DNA of 64,000 nucleotides from Acanthamoeba castellanii str. Neff (Eukaryota > Discosea > Longamoebia > Acanthamoebidae): contig NW_004457554.1 in assembly GCF_000313135.1 (NCBI RefSeq), positions 770,082 to 834,081 on the forward strand, read 5' to 3'. Each line of letters opens with the position of its first letter. Position 1 is the stretch's first letter. A program made the translations under genes and the position numbers. Of the stretch, positions 9,752 through 22,576 are shown piece by piece. The notes below the pieces were generated by a model. The model was not told the origin of the DNA and made no database searches. It saw only the letters and a program-made list of their open reading frames with translations.

Positions 9752-12700
9752 TCACTCGACGTTCGCCTCTTGAGGAAGAGCAGGGGCAGCTGAGGCATCG
9801 CCGTTGTGCTCTCCGGAGCTTTCGGGCTCCTCGTTGATGTCGGTCTTGGCGACCTCCTCGACCTGGCCGACAGGTGGCTGGTCCTCCACATCTGCCGCCG
9901 TCTCCTCCTGCGCCACTTCGTGTTCGTCCTCCACCTCCGCAGTGCTATGCATGGTCGTCTCCCCGTGCTCAGCCGCTTGCTCGTGGCCGCTGGTCACACT
10001 CTCCGCCTCCGCCCCGCTGGCTGGGTTGTCGTGGTCCTGCACTTCGACGCCCGAGTCAGCCGAGGAATCCACTTCCACGGCAGCCTCGGTCTCGTTTATG
10101 GCAGGCTCCTCTTCTTCCTCCTCTTCGTCTTGGTCCTCCACCTCTTGATCTTCCTGGTCGTCTTCGTGGTGGACGGCACGCTCTCCGTCGTCGTCGTCGC
10201 TGCTGCTGTCATCGTCCTCGACCTCGAGGAACTCTGCCGTCTTCATCAGCTGGGACAGCCCAGAGCCGGCGCCAGCTCTGCGGCTCGTCGCCTGTTGGGT
10301 TTGCACGCGTGAATCGGCAGCCCAGTGCTGTTACAATGCAACACATGCGCTAAGCAGGCGGGCCAATAGAGATACCTTGACGCCGTCCCAGATGGACTCG
10401 GCCGACTTCATGCGCAGCGGCGACATGGGTCCCGCCATCTGGCCCAAGACCTCGATCCAGATGCGCCTCCGCTCCCGCGTGACGGCCACCAGCCGATCCA
10501 CTTCGTCGTCGTCTTCTTCATCGCCATGCTGCTCCTCTTCGTGCTGGGCGATGACGGCCTGCAGGTCGGCCAGACCGCTCTGCGCGTCCGGCGATGCGGC
10601 GTCGATAGCGCCCACACGTGATCGGACATCATCGAAGACGAAGTCCTTCAGCTGTCGGTTGTCGGCCTGGAGGGCCTTCACCTTCTCCATGAGCATGTAG
10701 GTCAGCACCAGCGCGTTGTCCAATTCTGTTCACGGCCGCGCGCGGTGGGGGATCAATTAGCAGCTTGCCCCAGGCACCCAGTAGTCCCAATTCCCATAGT
10801 GATCTCGTACCTTGGAAGATGCTCTGCACGGGCTTCACGGAGGGAGTGAGGTGCATGGTCTTGCCGTCCCGCTTCACCATGCAGCCGGGCATGCACGATT
10901 TGAGCAGCGCAGCTGTCCACGGTGTGCTCGGATCTCTCTGCACACCCCCACGTGAACAACGACAATCGTTAAAAAGGAGTGACACCAACTTTGGTGGCTA
11001 CGGAGGGCAATACCTTCAGCGCGTTGAAGAGACGCTTGTCCAAGTTTTTCCACATGTCGGAGGGCAGGTTGTGTCGCTTGGCCGCTTCGCGTACGCCTTC
11101 GTCGGCCGTCAGCAAGATCACGTTGCCTGGTAGGGGAGTGGACGACGAACAGAAGAATGCCACGACGCGATAAGCCACCGTATGCACGACGCGGTCCGTA
11201 AGCCAAAGGGGGAGGGAAAGGCGATACCAGTCACACCGATCTCCGAGTTCCAGAAGAGGGCGACGTCGATGATCTTACGGTCGTTGTCAAGCGACGAGGT
11301 GCCCTTCATCACCTTCCTGCCATAGGACTGCACGATCGAGGAGTCCTGCAGCGCCACCAGGTGCTCGCCTATGAACAACCCCCGAGAAAGAGTGGTCAAT
11401 CCCTGCCGCTGCACTTGTAATGATATTGTGCGGCGGCACCTTGGTGAGCGCCCAGCATTTCCACAAACTTGAGATGAACGCCCTTGGCCAGGTAGCCATC
11501 GTCCGACTGTCAATCGAGAGCGAGGTGAGTGGCTGGTGGGTCGAGTCGGCGCTGGTTTCAAGAGAAAAGAAAAGTGACCGCACCTGCAGAGACAGGATGT
11601 TGCGAATCAAGGCCGGCTTGCTGGACTTGAGGTGATCCAGCTCTCGCATCACCGTGTCTGTTCAAGATTGACGCCATAATAAATGTTAGCAACAATAAAA
11701 TCGACCAAGCATGGGCTATGCGCGGCACGCGCGCTCGTACCGGTGATAATGAGTGTGACTTGGTCGCCGGGCTTGGCCAGGTTCTCTCCGAACTTGCCCT
11801 TCTTGGCACGCTCCACAAGGTTCTCAAAGGTGAAGACCGGGAACTCGGCCGTGCTGTCGCGCGCGCCACCTCCGCTGTTCGCCCTCGCGTTCTTGGTCTG
11901 GCCCCGAGCCTGCTGCTTTTGCTGCTGCTGTCTCTGTTGCTGCACGACGCTTTTCTTCGTCTTGGTGTAGCTGCTGATCTTCTCCACTTTCCTCTGCACG
12001 ACCTTCATCACCTCCTCGGCGGCCAGCTCTTCGTCCTCCTCCTCGTCGTCATCATCACCGTCGGAATCCTCATCGTCGGAATCGATGTCTTCGTACTCTT
12101 CCTCCTCCGCCTCAGCGATGCTCTTGAGCTGGGCCATGTCGCTCTCGATGTTCTTCGCACCCTTGCGCCACTCGCTCATGCGCAGCACGGCGCACGTGTC
12201 CAGGAAGATGTAGGTCGGCACGTCCCGCAGCAGGTCCTCGTCGCTTCCGCCGACTGCCTTCTTACTATTGTTGCTTTCCGCTGGCGTCGTTGTCGTGGTT
12301 GTGGTCGGCGCCTCGGACTTGCGCGACGGGGTCCGCGCAGCAGCCGACCTGGCCGCGGTCTCCTTTCTTTCGCCGTCACCGATGGCCTCGACAGTGGGCT
12401 TTGATTGTTCGCTGACTGCCCGATCGGTGGTCTTGCTGGTCGCCGCTGGGGCAGGCGCTGATGGCGTGGCGGCAGCAGCGCTGCTGTCCTCCTTCTCGCG
12501 GCCAAACGCGCGCGGGTCTTGTTGTCCGAGGTTCTGTTTCTCGACCTGCTCCTTGGCGAGCTTGACTTTCGCCTTGGCCATCTGCAGATGCGACGAAGCG
12601 CCGACGCTCTCCGAGTACTGGAGCTCCGCCACGTAGAGGTGCAGCTGCAATGGCATCAAGCCGGGTGTTAGTAGAGAGGAGCAGAAACACATAAGGCCTA

Positions 12701-14355
12701 CCAACAATGCAAAGGCGGGATTCAAGCACCAATGGAGGAGGCTTGCGAGCACACTTCGACGGCGCACACTGTAACCTGTCCTTGACTCGGCAGTAGGAGA
12801 TGCCTGCATGTGCAACGTCCGAGAAGAAGAACGTGAGAGAAGTAGCGGTGTACAGGTGCCCGGAGGTGGTCGGTACTCTCATCGTGCAGGAACTTCTTGG
12901 CCTTCTCAAACGAGACGTAGTTCCACTCGAGCCTGAGCCAGAGCGGCCTGGGCGGCTTGACTCTCGCTTCCTTGGTAGCCATGAACAGCTCCTGTGCGCC
13001 TGCGGTATGCATACCATGTATTCCGTTGTAAACGGTCAGTTGCGTCACGCGCGTGACCGAGCATGAATGATAAGGCAGAACGCACCCTTGATGGTCAGCC
13101 TGTTGTGGCTCAAGTGGATCTCGAACACGAAGCTGCGGCTCTCTTTCACAAACGAAGCGATTGCTGCCGCGCCGTCGTCGCCTGTTGACAACCCGCACAA
13201 GTAACCACCGTAAGATCCTATGGTCAGAAACGACAGCGAGAGCAGCGTACCAATGATGTTCTTGTAGAGATAGAATCGACGCAACTCCACCTTCGAATCT
13301 ACGCGCTTCGCAAAGGCGATCAGAAGCTTAACACCTTCGTCTGTGATCTGGTTCTCCTGCAGATGCCAGTTCATGCCGGGCGGCTTGCTGTCCTTCGTGC
13401 TCGTCTCGCCGCTTTCGCTCTTCTTCTTCGACTCCGCTGAGGCTTCGCTCTTCGTCGTCTGCTCGTCGTTGCTGTCGGCCGTCTCCTCGTCCCAGCCCTT
13501 GGCGTGCATGTTCAGCAGCCACCCGAGGCTGCGACGGCCGCCGTCCGCGCTCTCGAACCAGACGATGAATCGCTCGAGGTCGCGATCCTTCAGCTGGAAT
13601 TCGTTGAGGTAGATGTTGATGACCTTCTTCACGCGATCGTAGTTCACCGCGTCGCTCCACTGGCCCAGCACTCGCTCCCGCTTGTGGTGTCGGTACTGTC
13701 CGCCGCCGCCGCCGCCTCCGCTGTTGCCCAGCGCCTTGTAGCCACCGGCCTTGGCCTTGGGTTGGTAGGGAGAGGTGCCGCCGCCGCGTCCACGGCCACC
13801 ACCGCCTCCGTCGAATCCGCCCTCGCCGCCACCGTAGCCGCCACGGCCGCGGCCGCGGCCACCGCGACCGCTGAAGGGCGACGTGGCGGGTGACGGCCCT
13901 CGAGAGGGTGAAGCAGACGGAGAACCTGCTGGCACAAACTTGATGCCCGTAAATGTAGATGGTGAGGAAGATGGAGAGGAGGCCCCAAAGACGAATGGCA
14001 TGGGCGAGCGTTGGGGTGATGGTGCGCCGTGGTGAGATTTGGGCGACGGATGCAGGGGCGACGAAGCGGCTGGGCGGAACGGGAATGCGGGCGATTCCCC
14101 GGCTGGCGAGTTTTCATGTCGCTTCTTCGGCGTCGATTTGCCACCCGCAGTGGCTGCAGGGGAGGCAGTCACCGCTGCCTTGCTCGCTCGGTGCTTCTCG
14201 CCGACGCCACCGCTCGATTTGAGCGACGATGAGGACGGATGTGCAGGAGTAGTGCCACTCTTTTTCCCCTGCTGCGCTGCGGCCAGCTTCTTGTTCCCGC
14301 TTCCCGCAGGGCTCGAGCCACCAGTAGCAGTGGTCTTGCCACCCGCCTTCTTCAT
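9752..14355 (-). CDS. RGG/LRR/PIN-domain protein, putative RNA endonuclease
   Basis: Large multi-exon gene starting MKKAGGKTTATGG. Order: a Ser/Pro/Lys-rich disordered start; Gly/Arg-rich RGG repeats (about 13900-13690) typical of RNA binding; a helical region QWSDAVNYDRVKKVINIYLN; three or so leucine-rich repeats (NWHLQENQITDEGVKLLIAF, LYKNIIGDDGAAAIASF, IHLSHNRLTIKGA); then a PIN fold. PIN motifs are FLDTCAVL (about 12205), TVMRELDHLKSSKPALI, DNDRKIIDVALFWN and VILLTADEGVREAAKRHN, which supply the acidic residues expected of a Mg-dependent RNase of the SMG6/Swt1 kind. Between the first and second motif sits a roughly 130-residue acidic and Gln-rich insert. A helical part (ALVLTYMLMEKVKALQADNR) and a very acidic tail ending PQEANVE-stop follow. 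The exact architecture is not one I know. Confidence 0.75.
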
Positions 14356-14522
14356 GACTCAGATCCCTCTCAATTCGCTCCTTCTGTAGATGAAGGAATG
14401 TGTTGCGTTTCGCTGTCGTTTCTTTGGCGGGCTTCACTCCTTTTTTTCCCTCTTTTCTTCTGCCTTTCTCATTTTCTGTTCTGGCCAAGAATGCCAAGCA
14501 CGCGTAAGAGAGTGCCCGGTAT

Positions 14523-17500
14523 TTATGAGGCATGTTGCTGTTGGGCCGCCCTCTTGGCGACCGCGGCAAAACAGGGTACGCACAGGAGGTTGGCGTGTGG
14601 GGTTGTGGTCCAGCGCCAGCACCGGGGGCACTTGTCGCCCGGCATGCGCTCCACAGTCACCGTCAGCCAGCCGAGCTTCTTCGTCTTCTGCTGCTTTGGT
14701 GCCTCGAGACGTCACCCCGTTGGCGCTTGCGCTCCACCACATTCATGGCTGTAACGTCGTCGCCACCATCGTCACTGCCGCCATCGGCTTCTTCTGAGCC
14801 GCCATGGCCGCCGGTCGCATCACTGCCCTGCACGACGCTGCAGGCTGACACGACGAAGTACTCACTGAGCAGGTCGTACTCCAATCGCTCGCGCTCGGCC
14901 CTCTCGCGTTCGCTCTGCGCCAGCAGCCAGAGCGCCGAGGCCATGTCGCCCGTCATCCGCCCGGTCAGGGCGCCACTGGCGCCAGTGCTCGCTTCCTCCG
15001 CGCCATCGCTCGACGCTGTCATCGTAGCAGGGTGTCCCCCACGTGGGGTGACGTGCAGCGTGAGCTTGGCCTCGAGCGACGACTTGATGACCCCGCGCTG
15101 CCGGGCCTCCTCCAGCTTCTTGTTGACCTTCTGGCGGGCCTTCTTCAACGCGCCCCACATGCACTTGTACTCGTGCGGCAGCAGGACGGCCTGGGCCGAG
15201 TCCGAGGATGCGGGGGAAGTAGAGAGACTCTTCCACACATCGAGGGGTTTCCGGAGATCCTGCAGGTGGATCGAGCACGGCTTGGGCTTTTGGTAGTGGT
15301 CGCTCACCTGCACTCCCGGCCCAGCCAGTTAGATTATTATTTATTATATTGTCACTTTTATGGGTGATGTAGGTACCTCCTCGGCGAGGAAAGAAGTGAT
15401 GGGCGCGAGCAGCCGCGTGAGGACGTCTAGAATCTCCTCGAGGGCCGTTTGACTGGACCGCCGCTCCAGACAATCCGGGTCGAGGAAGTACAGCCGTCGC
15501 TTGGCGCTTTCGAAGTAGAATCGGCTCAGCCTACACAACACACGGCACACACGGCACACAACTCAGCGTCGGTGCGACCCACGAGAAATGAAAGCGCGGT
15601 ATTGATACCTCTGCCGACAGAACAGCACGAGCGAGCTGTAGGCGCTGGCATAGTTGTAGGTCTCGTAGGCGTGCTGGACCTGCTGGTAGAGACTGTGCAG
15701 GGAGGCCAGTATGTACTGATCTATGCCCAGCATCTTCGGCAACTCCACCCGGTTCTGCATGTGTGTGTGTGTGTGTTGTGTGTGTGTGTCAGTATGGCAT
15801 GATGGCACGGTGACTAAGACGGGAATGGGTGGCACGCAAACCTTGGCCGCATCAAAGTCAGCGGTGTTCTGGAGCAGGAAGCGCATGGTGGATCGGATCT
15901 TGCGGTAATCATCGGCAATCGCCTTCAGCAGCTCGTGCGACAGGACCACGTCTCCGGTGTAGTCCGCACTGCACACCTTGACGAGCGAGCGACGGCGGCG
16001 CCAAAGGTCAGCAGCAGATCCATCGGTTACGGTTCTACTTCGTAGCACCAACAACACGCAAGCACGCGTACCCACATGCGCAGCACGTCGGCGTTGTACT
16101 GCGAGATGATCTCCTGCGGTGCGACGCCGTTGCCCTCCGCCTTGGACATCTTGCGGCCGTCCTTGTCCACGACGAAGCCGTGCGTGAGGAACGCCTTGCT
16201 GCACGTTCGATCCGTCGCCACCAGCGAACAGAACATCGAGCTTTGAAACCACCCCTGTGCGGTGAAGTGTGGTGTGTGGATGTGGGTGTGTGTGGTGAGT
16301 CAGCGCGGTGGTGGTCGGCGGAGATGCCGACAGGGAGCAAGAAGAGTACCCGGTGCTGGTCGGAGCCTTCGAGGTAGAGATCGGCGGCAAACTCGCGGTC
16401 GAGGCGCGAGGAGACGTCGGACAGGGCCGACGAGGTGAGCACGGCATACGACGACACTCCCGAATCGAACCACACGTCGAGAATGTCCCTCTCCTTCTCG
16501 AACAACTGCAGTTTGTTTGAGCCAATCATTCTTAGTGCCAACTAACTTGAAACGGCACCACACACACACACACATACACACACAACACTAATGGCTTGGA
16601 GGCGTACCGCGGGGTCCTTGTTGCCACAGGACGTGCAACCAGGAAAGGTCGTGCCGAAGAGTTCGGCCAAAGGCACCTGCAGTGAATGATGAGCGGCGTT
16701 GCGCGGATTAGGCCGGCGGGGAGGGGCGAGGCGCACCTGTTCCCAGAAGTCGATTCCGTGCTTCTCGACTCCGTTGGACACGGCCGCCACAATCTCCTCG
16801 TTCAACTGCGCACGGCCGCACTGCCGGCAATGAAGTGCCGGAATGGGGATTCCCCAGTGTCTGCCGACGACCGCACGCGCGCGCACGTTGGCCGTAAGCG
16901 CATGCACGCGAGCTGCAAAGGAGGATGACGGAGGAGGTAGCGTTAACGTTACCTCTGACGGCTGCAGCACCACTCGTTTCGAGTGCCTAGGAAGGAGAGA
17001 AAGCGCTCCTTGCCCTGCGTGCCCTCCACGAACTCGACCTTGTCCGAGACCTCCTTGAGTGCCTGCGCCGTGACGACGTCGAGCCACAGGCGCATGCCAT
17101 TATTACGATCGGTCGTCGTGGTGGTGGGGGTGGACTGATGCCATACCTTGGCGATGAGGAAGCGGGCGAAAGTCTCGTTCTTGTTGAGCGAGAAGAACCA
17201 CTGCTCCGTGGCGCGGAAGATCAGGCCGCTGTGACACCGCCAACAGTGCGGATACGAATGCGAGATAGTGCCTGTGGAAACAACAACAACTCATCAGCAA
17301 ACCATATTGCCTTGGCCAAGCACCATCACCCACCGATCAACGGCACATGCGTGGCATGAAACTGTGAAGTACGTACCGAGATGAAGCAGTCTCTCCTTGT
17401 CGTGGAGTGCGCGCAAGGCCCACTGCTGGCCCTCGGTGGTGACCTTCATGCCAGCCAGGGACGCCGGCTGTATGCCCTCCGTGTAGCGGCCGTCCTCCGA

Positions 17501-19604
17501 CACCGGCGAGAAGATCTCCAGCTTGTTCACCACGCCGATGGTGTAATCTGCAGCATCACCAACACCACCGAGCACTCATTGACGTCAACGCACGCACTCA
17601 CGCGACACATCAGGCCTGGTATGTGGCAGGCAATACCTTCGGGGCCACAGCCCGGTGCGAGGTGCACGACTCCAGTGGGTTGGGCGGTCTCGGTAAAGCC
17701 CCACGACTGAAGGATGCCGCTGACGTCAGCTGCAGAGTCCTTCTGAGCCCCAGAGGTAGCTTTGTTGGCCGGCTGAGCGCCCTGCCGAGCGGCACCGCCA
17801 CCGACAACCGGGCCGCCGGGCGCGGTTGGCTCTTCCAAGTGTGCCTCGTCATCTTCGTCGTGCCGCTCCTTCTCCTTCTTTTCCTTCAGCAGCACCATCT
17901 TGTCCAGCAGCACCGGTACCTTGTACACCGAGCCAGTTTGCAAGCGGTAAGTGGTTAGTGCCATGTGTGTCGTGCGTGTGCGTGTCGTGCGTCGCTGTGT
18001 AGCGTACCTCCAAATTGTCGACCAGAGGATGCTGCACCTTGAACGCGCTGCGTTCGAAGAAGATGGCGGGGAAGTATGCCAGTATCATCGACTCGCGGCA
18101 CTTGAAGAGGGCGGCCAGCTTCTCGGCGAGCTCCTCGCCCACGAGCACCAGCACACTTGACTGCTTCACCAGGTACCGCCTGTCAAAGAGTCGCTTCAGC
18201 TGCTCTTCCGCCTCGTCGCCGGCATTGCTGCTGCTGGCGGCTGCGGTGGCGGTGGGTTGGTCGGCAGTGACGACTGCAGGATCGTCCCATCGCATGTAGA
18301 GGAGCGCGTAGTTGCCCGAGGGGTTGAGCACCAGCGCGCGGTTCAGCGGAATGGTCCACGGTGTGGTAGTCCACACCAAGAAGCTGACCTCAGCTTCGGG
18401 GTGCACGCTCACCCCTTTCACTACAAACAACATGGGTGCTCAGCACGTGTGCGTGTGCGGTCATACGTGTGCGTGTGCGGTGTGTGCGGTGTGTGCTTAC
18501 CCTTGGAGGTGACGAGCTCGCGGTAGGCCGCGGGCAGGGGGAACATGACGTAGCACGAGGGGTCCACCCGGCACCTGTATTCGATCTCGGCGTTGGCCAG
18601 GACCGTCTGGCACGACCCGCACCAGGGCACGGTCTTCTCCTTCCGCTCGACGTAGCCGCCATGGACGAACTTGCCGAACACGCGCAGCACGGTCGCCGCG
18701 TAGCGCGGGTCCATCGTCGTGTAGCGGTGGTCCCAGTCCGCCACCACCCCAAGACGCTTGAAGTCCTCGGCCTGGTTGTTGATCCACGAGTCGGCGTACT
18801 CCCTGCAAGCGAAGCGACGACTTACTTGTGAGTTCGAAGCACACAACACACACAACACACACACAACACACACACATACAACACACTCCTGCTGTGGTTA
18901 GCTGGTGGTGGATGAGTGGGTACCGGCACAGAGCGCGCAGGTGTTGTCGATCGATCTGGCCCTTGTCCTTCTCGAGGCCGTACTTTTCAGTGACCTTCAG
19001 CTCAATGGGCAGACCTGAGCGTACAGCCCCCAGCGTAAGCGCGACCGACCAGTAGAGGGTGCGGGAGTGTGAGTACCGTGGCAATCCCAGCCGGGAATGA
19101 AGGGGCAGCAGGTGCCGCTCATGCGCCGGGCCTTGGTCGTCACGTCCTTGAGCACCTTGTTCAACGCGTGTCCCATATGAATCGGCCCATTGGCATCTGC
19201 ACGCGCACATCGTGCACGTGTCACCAACGCGTGGGCGTGGGCGGTCGGGTGCGTGTGTGCGGTCAGGTGCGTGTGTGTGCGGTCTGGTAGAGAGGGAGCG
19301 GTGTACAGGGTGGGCCGTCGTGTAGAATGAACTCGGTGTTGCCCAGGTTCTTGACCTGGCACTGCTGGTAGAGGCCCTCGTCCTGCCACCGCTTCAGGAG
19401 CTCCGGCTCGCGCACCTTGCCGTTGGCCTGCAGCGGGAAGGCCGAGGGGAGGATGTTGCAGGTGGCGGTGAAGCTGTTGGCCGCCTCGTTGGCCTGTTGG
19501 TGTTGCTGCGCCGCCGCCGCTGCGCGCTGTTGGTGTTGGGCTATCCTCTGCTTCTTGGCCTCTCGTCGGCTCATCTTCCTTTCCTCTCCCGCGCCGCCCT
19601 CCAT
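14523..19604 (-). CDS. ileS: Isoleucyl-tRNA synthetase, bacterial type
   Basis: Charges tRNA-Ile with isoleucine. Motifs in order: class-I signature [20 protein letters not shown] (HMGH, split by an intron near 19200-19300), [32 protein letters not shown], the editing-domain segment [43 protein letters not shown] (the KMSKS loop) and the anticodon-binding helices ([38 protein letters not shown]). The end CPRCWRW...LLCVPC is the C-terminal zinc finger found in bacterial and organellar IleRS. That makes a mitochondrial enzyme likely, although the start ([18 protein letters not shown], then Ala/Gln runs) is not a clear presequence. No better upstream ATG is visible. About fifteen or more short introns interrupt it; most joins are not exact. 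Confidence 0.9.
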
Positions 19605-20017
19605 CTCCTCCCCTTGTGCTCTACAAATCGATCGATTCCTCAATCAGGATTAAAATCAAATCAAAATACCAAAATAATCAACTAAAAGAGGGAGCAAAGC
19701 GTGTGGGCACCTTGTGTTCCGGGCGAGGCGGTCGTTGGGGTGTAGGGCAGTGTTTGGTTAGGCGGCCGAGCGAGTTTTTGTGACGGTCACTTTTTCATTT
19801 TCCCCAATGCCTTTCCCGCATTTTTCCCAGAGCCCAAGCACTCAGCCCAGAAGCAGCGTTTGGCTCAACATGAAGCTGAGCTGGTGATGATGAGAAGTAC
19901 CGACAGTGTTGACCCGACCACTACGCTTCATCGACGGCCCACCAGTAGCAAAACGAATTTAGATTCGTTGTAATATAATGATGGCACGCCGTGGAGGCAC
20001 ACATGATGCCAGGGCGT
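19605..20017. other. Intergenic, IleRS 5' flank and carboxypeptidase 3' flank
   Basis: About 410 bases between the IleRS start and the carboxypeptidase stop, both genes on the minus strand. It should hold the IleRS promoter. I see no RNA gene or repeat in it. Confidence 0.6.
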
Positions 20018-22410
20018 TTAGGCGAAGGGCTTCTGGTTGAGCAGGCGGTAGAGCATGTCCAGCGCGTTCTTGGGCTGGTTGTAGGGCACCATGTGACCTG
20101 CACATTGCAATGGTGCATGATTTAGTGATGAGTGTGGTGAATGTGTGTTCATGTAGAACACGAGCAGGGACGTGCGCTGTACCAGCGTTGTTGACGATGA
20201 GGTAGGTGAGGCCGTTGGAGGAGCGGACGGAGCCAGCAACCTTACCATCAACGATCCATGTTCCGTTCTCTGTACATCGGCCGTGAGTGCCTGAGTATGT
20301 CGTGCGTGTCGTGCGGTGCGCGCGTGTGCGTGTGGTTGAGAGAGAGAGAGAGAGGTGTCGTACTGGCGCTGTTGAAGCCAGACTTGCCGGGCCAGATCAT
20401 GGTGTCGAGCATCTCGGTGGTGCCGTAGAAGTCGACCACGAGATCGAAGTTGCCGTTGTAGATCACCACGGGAATGCTCTTCAGGATGATCGGCAGATCG
20501 AACCTGTACGAGTACTCGAAATCCTTCGACTCGAACGGCGCATAGGCCTGCAGTGCAAAAATCAATAATTAGAATCATTATTCTTTCTGTTTCTAAAGGT
20601 AGAATGCGAAATAATTCTAATTGTTCTATTTCTTATGTTTTGACGTTATTTTTACTATTCATAATATTTGTTTATTTTGGTAAATGAATAAGAAAAATAA
20701 AGAGGGGGGACGTACGGCGCCGCTGCACGCTTGCCACTGCCTGTCGCCGACGCCGAGCTTCCTCCTGGTGGCGGGCAGGTTGAGGTACTTGCCGATGGGC
20801 GACAGGTCGTAGCACAGGGGCGGGTAAGTGCACGGCTCGCGCACGTCGTAGACGTTGACGTTACCGGCAGCTGCAAAAAACCGAGCGATTGGATTCGGTG
20901 AGCACACAGTTGGCCAACTGCGCACGTTCGACCACATCGCGCACTTACCGGAGAGGGCGATCTGGAGGACCTGGTTGCAGTCGTAGAAGGCCTCGGAGTA
21001 ATCGCCGTTGGCGATGTCCGGCAGGCAAGAGCCGTAGAACTGCTCCTGGGTCTGGGCCAGGTCGCTCTGCACGATGGTGGCAAGAAGCGAAAGAGAAAGA
21101 GAGCGCACAACAAGGTTCGGCGTCAAAATCAGCGCATCGGAGTGAAAAGCTGCAGAAGAAGAAGAAGAGGTGGCTTGGGCCAAGTACCGAGGAGATGAGG
21201 TTGTGGGCGTAGAGGAACGGACCCCACGACTTGGCCATCGAAACGGGGTCGATCAGACCGTCACCGATGGCGATGGCCTGGAGGTTGATCTTCGGGTAGC
21301 CGCCCTTGGCGTTCATCTCCAGGATGTAGGCGGTGATCGCGGGAATGTAGTGGCCAGCATAGCTCTCGCCTGGTAGGGGGGAGCGAAGAGGAGGCAAAGC
21401 GTCAGCGTCGGTACCGCAACCGCAACCACAACCACAACCACAACCGGTGAGTGAGTGAGATTCACTGTACCGGTGATGAAGAACTTGGACTTGGCGAACT
21501 GGGGGTAGGTCTGGAAGAACTTCTGGAGGAAGGTGAACATCTCGGTGGCGACCATGGACTGGTTCTTGATATAGGCCTGGTTGGCTGCATTGTTTGAATT
21601 GCAAGAGATGACACACGGGATTAGGGAAGAAGAAAGGAAAGAAAAGAAAAGGAAAAGCGAGCGTGCGTGTTTGTGATCGTACCATACGAGAAGCCGGTGT
21701 CGGCGGGCTGATCGACGTAAAGCAAGTTGGCGAAGGAGTTCCAGCCGTAGGGGTTGTCCGACAGGGTCATGTCGGGGTTGATCTTGTAGGGACCGTTCTG
21801 CACGACGAACCGCACACGCACACAATTGAATCAGGCTCTGCCGTGCGCGGCATTCCTTCGTTCTTTTTTCGGAGGGGTGGTCTTTTCGTCTTCGTTCTTC
21901 TCAACTCCGAGGGGCACGAACCTCGAAGAAGATAGCGACCTCGGACGAGCAGCCAGGTCCGCCGGTGAGCCACAGGACGACGGGGTCGTTGGCCGGGTCG
22001 CGCTGGGACTCGAACATCCAGTAGAACAGATTCGCATCTATGCGTTATACACACGGCAGTCAGTAACACACACACTACGTAAGCCTGACACTTGAACGAG
22101 AGAGGTGAAAAGTGGCAGGTGACCCCTTACCGTAGCGAGGGTTGACGGGGATGTATCCGTAGTGCTCCTTGACGGCCGAAACATCCTTGGGCTGAATTGA
22201 CGACAAAGATCAGATTAAGGATCAAAATCTCGAGATGAATAAACAAATGACCGGAACTACACGAGTTGTTGATGGCGAGCGGGGGATGAAAAAGAGGGTG
22301 CAGCAGCAGCAGTGTACCATGCCCGGTTCGAGGCTGAGCGGAACGCTGCCGAGGGCAAGCGCGATGGTCGCGGCCAAGCACACAAAGATCACCGCGAACG
22401 ACGCCTTCAT
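20018..22410 (-). CDS. Serine carboxypeptidase (S10 family), secreted or lysosomal
   Basis: Removes C-terminal residues from peptides in an acidic compartment. The start [20 protein letters not shown] is a signal peptide. Spliced blocks run [40 protein letters not shown], oxyanion segment [70 protein letters not shown] (nucleophile Ser), [22 protein letters not shown] (catalytic Asp) and [19 protein letters not shown] (catalytic His), ending NQKPFA-stop. All three triad residues and the order of motifs match the family. About nine introns, two of them A+T rich. In phagotrophic amoebae such enzymes work in digestive vacuoles; that location is inferred from the signal peptide only. Confidence 0.95.
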
Positions 22411-22576
22411 CTTCTGGAGCTTTGAGACCTAAATGACCGCCAAGCAAGCGTGCCGGTTGGCGCAGGCGCCCTTGTCGACACTCGGCGAAACAGAAACGCA
22501 AAAGAAAAGTGCAGTTACGCGCGTAAGCCCGCGTCGTTTGGCTGATTTCTTTTGTTTTGTTGGCGATCACTTATGT

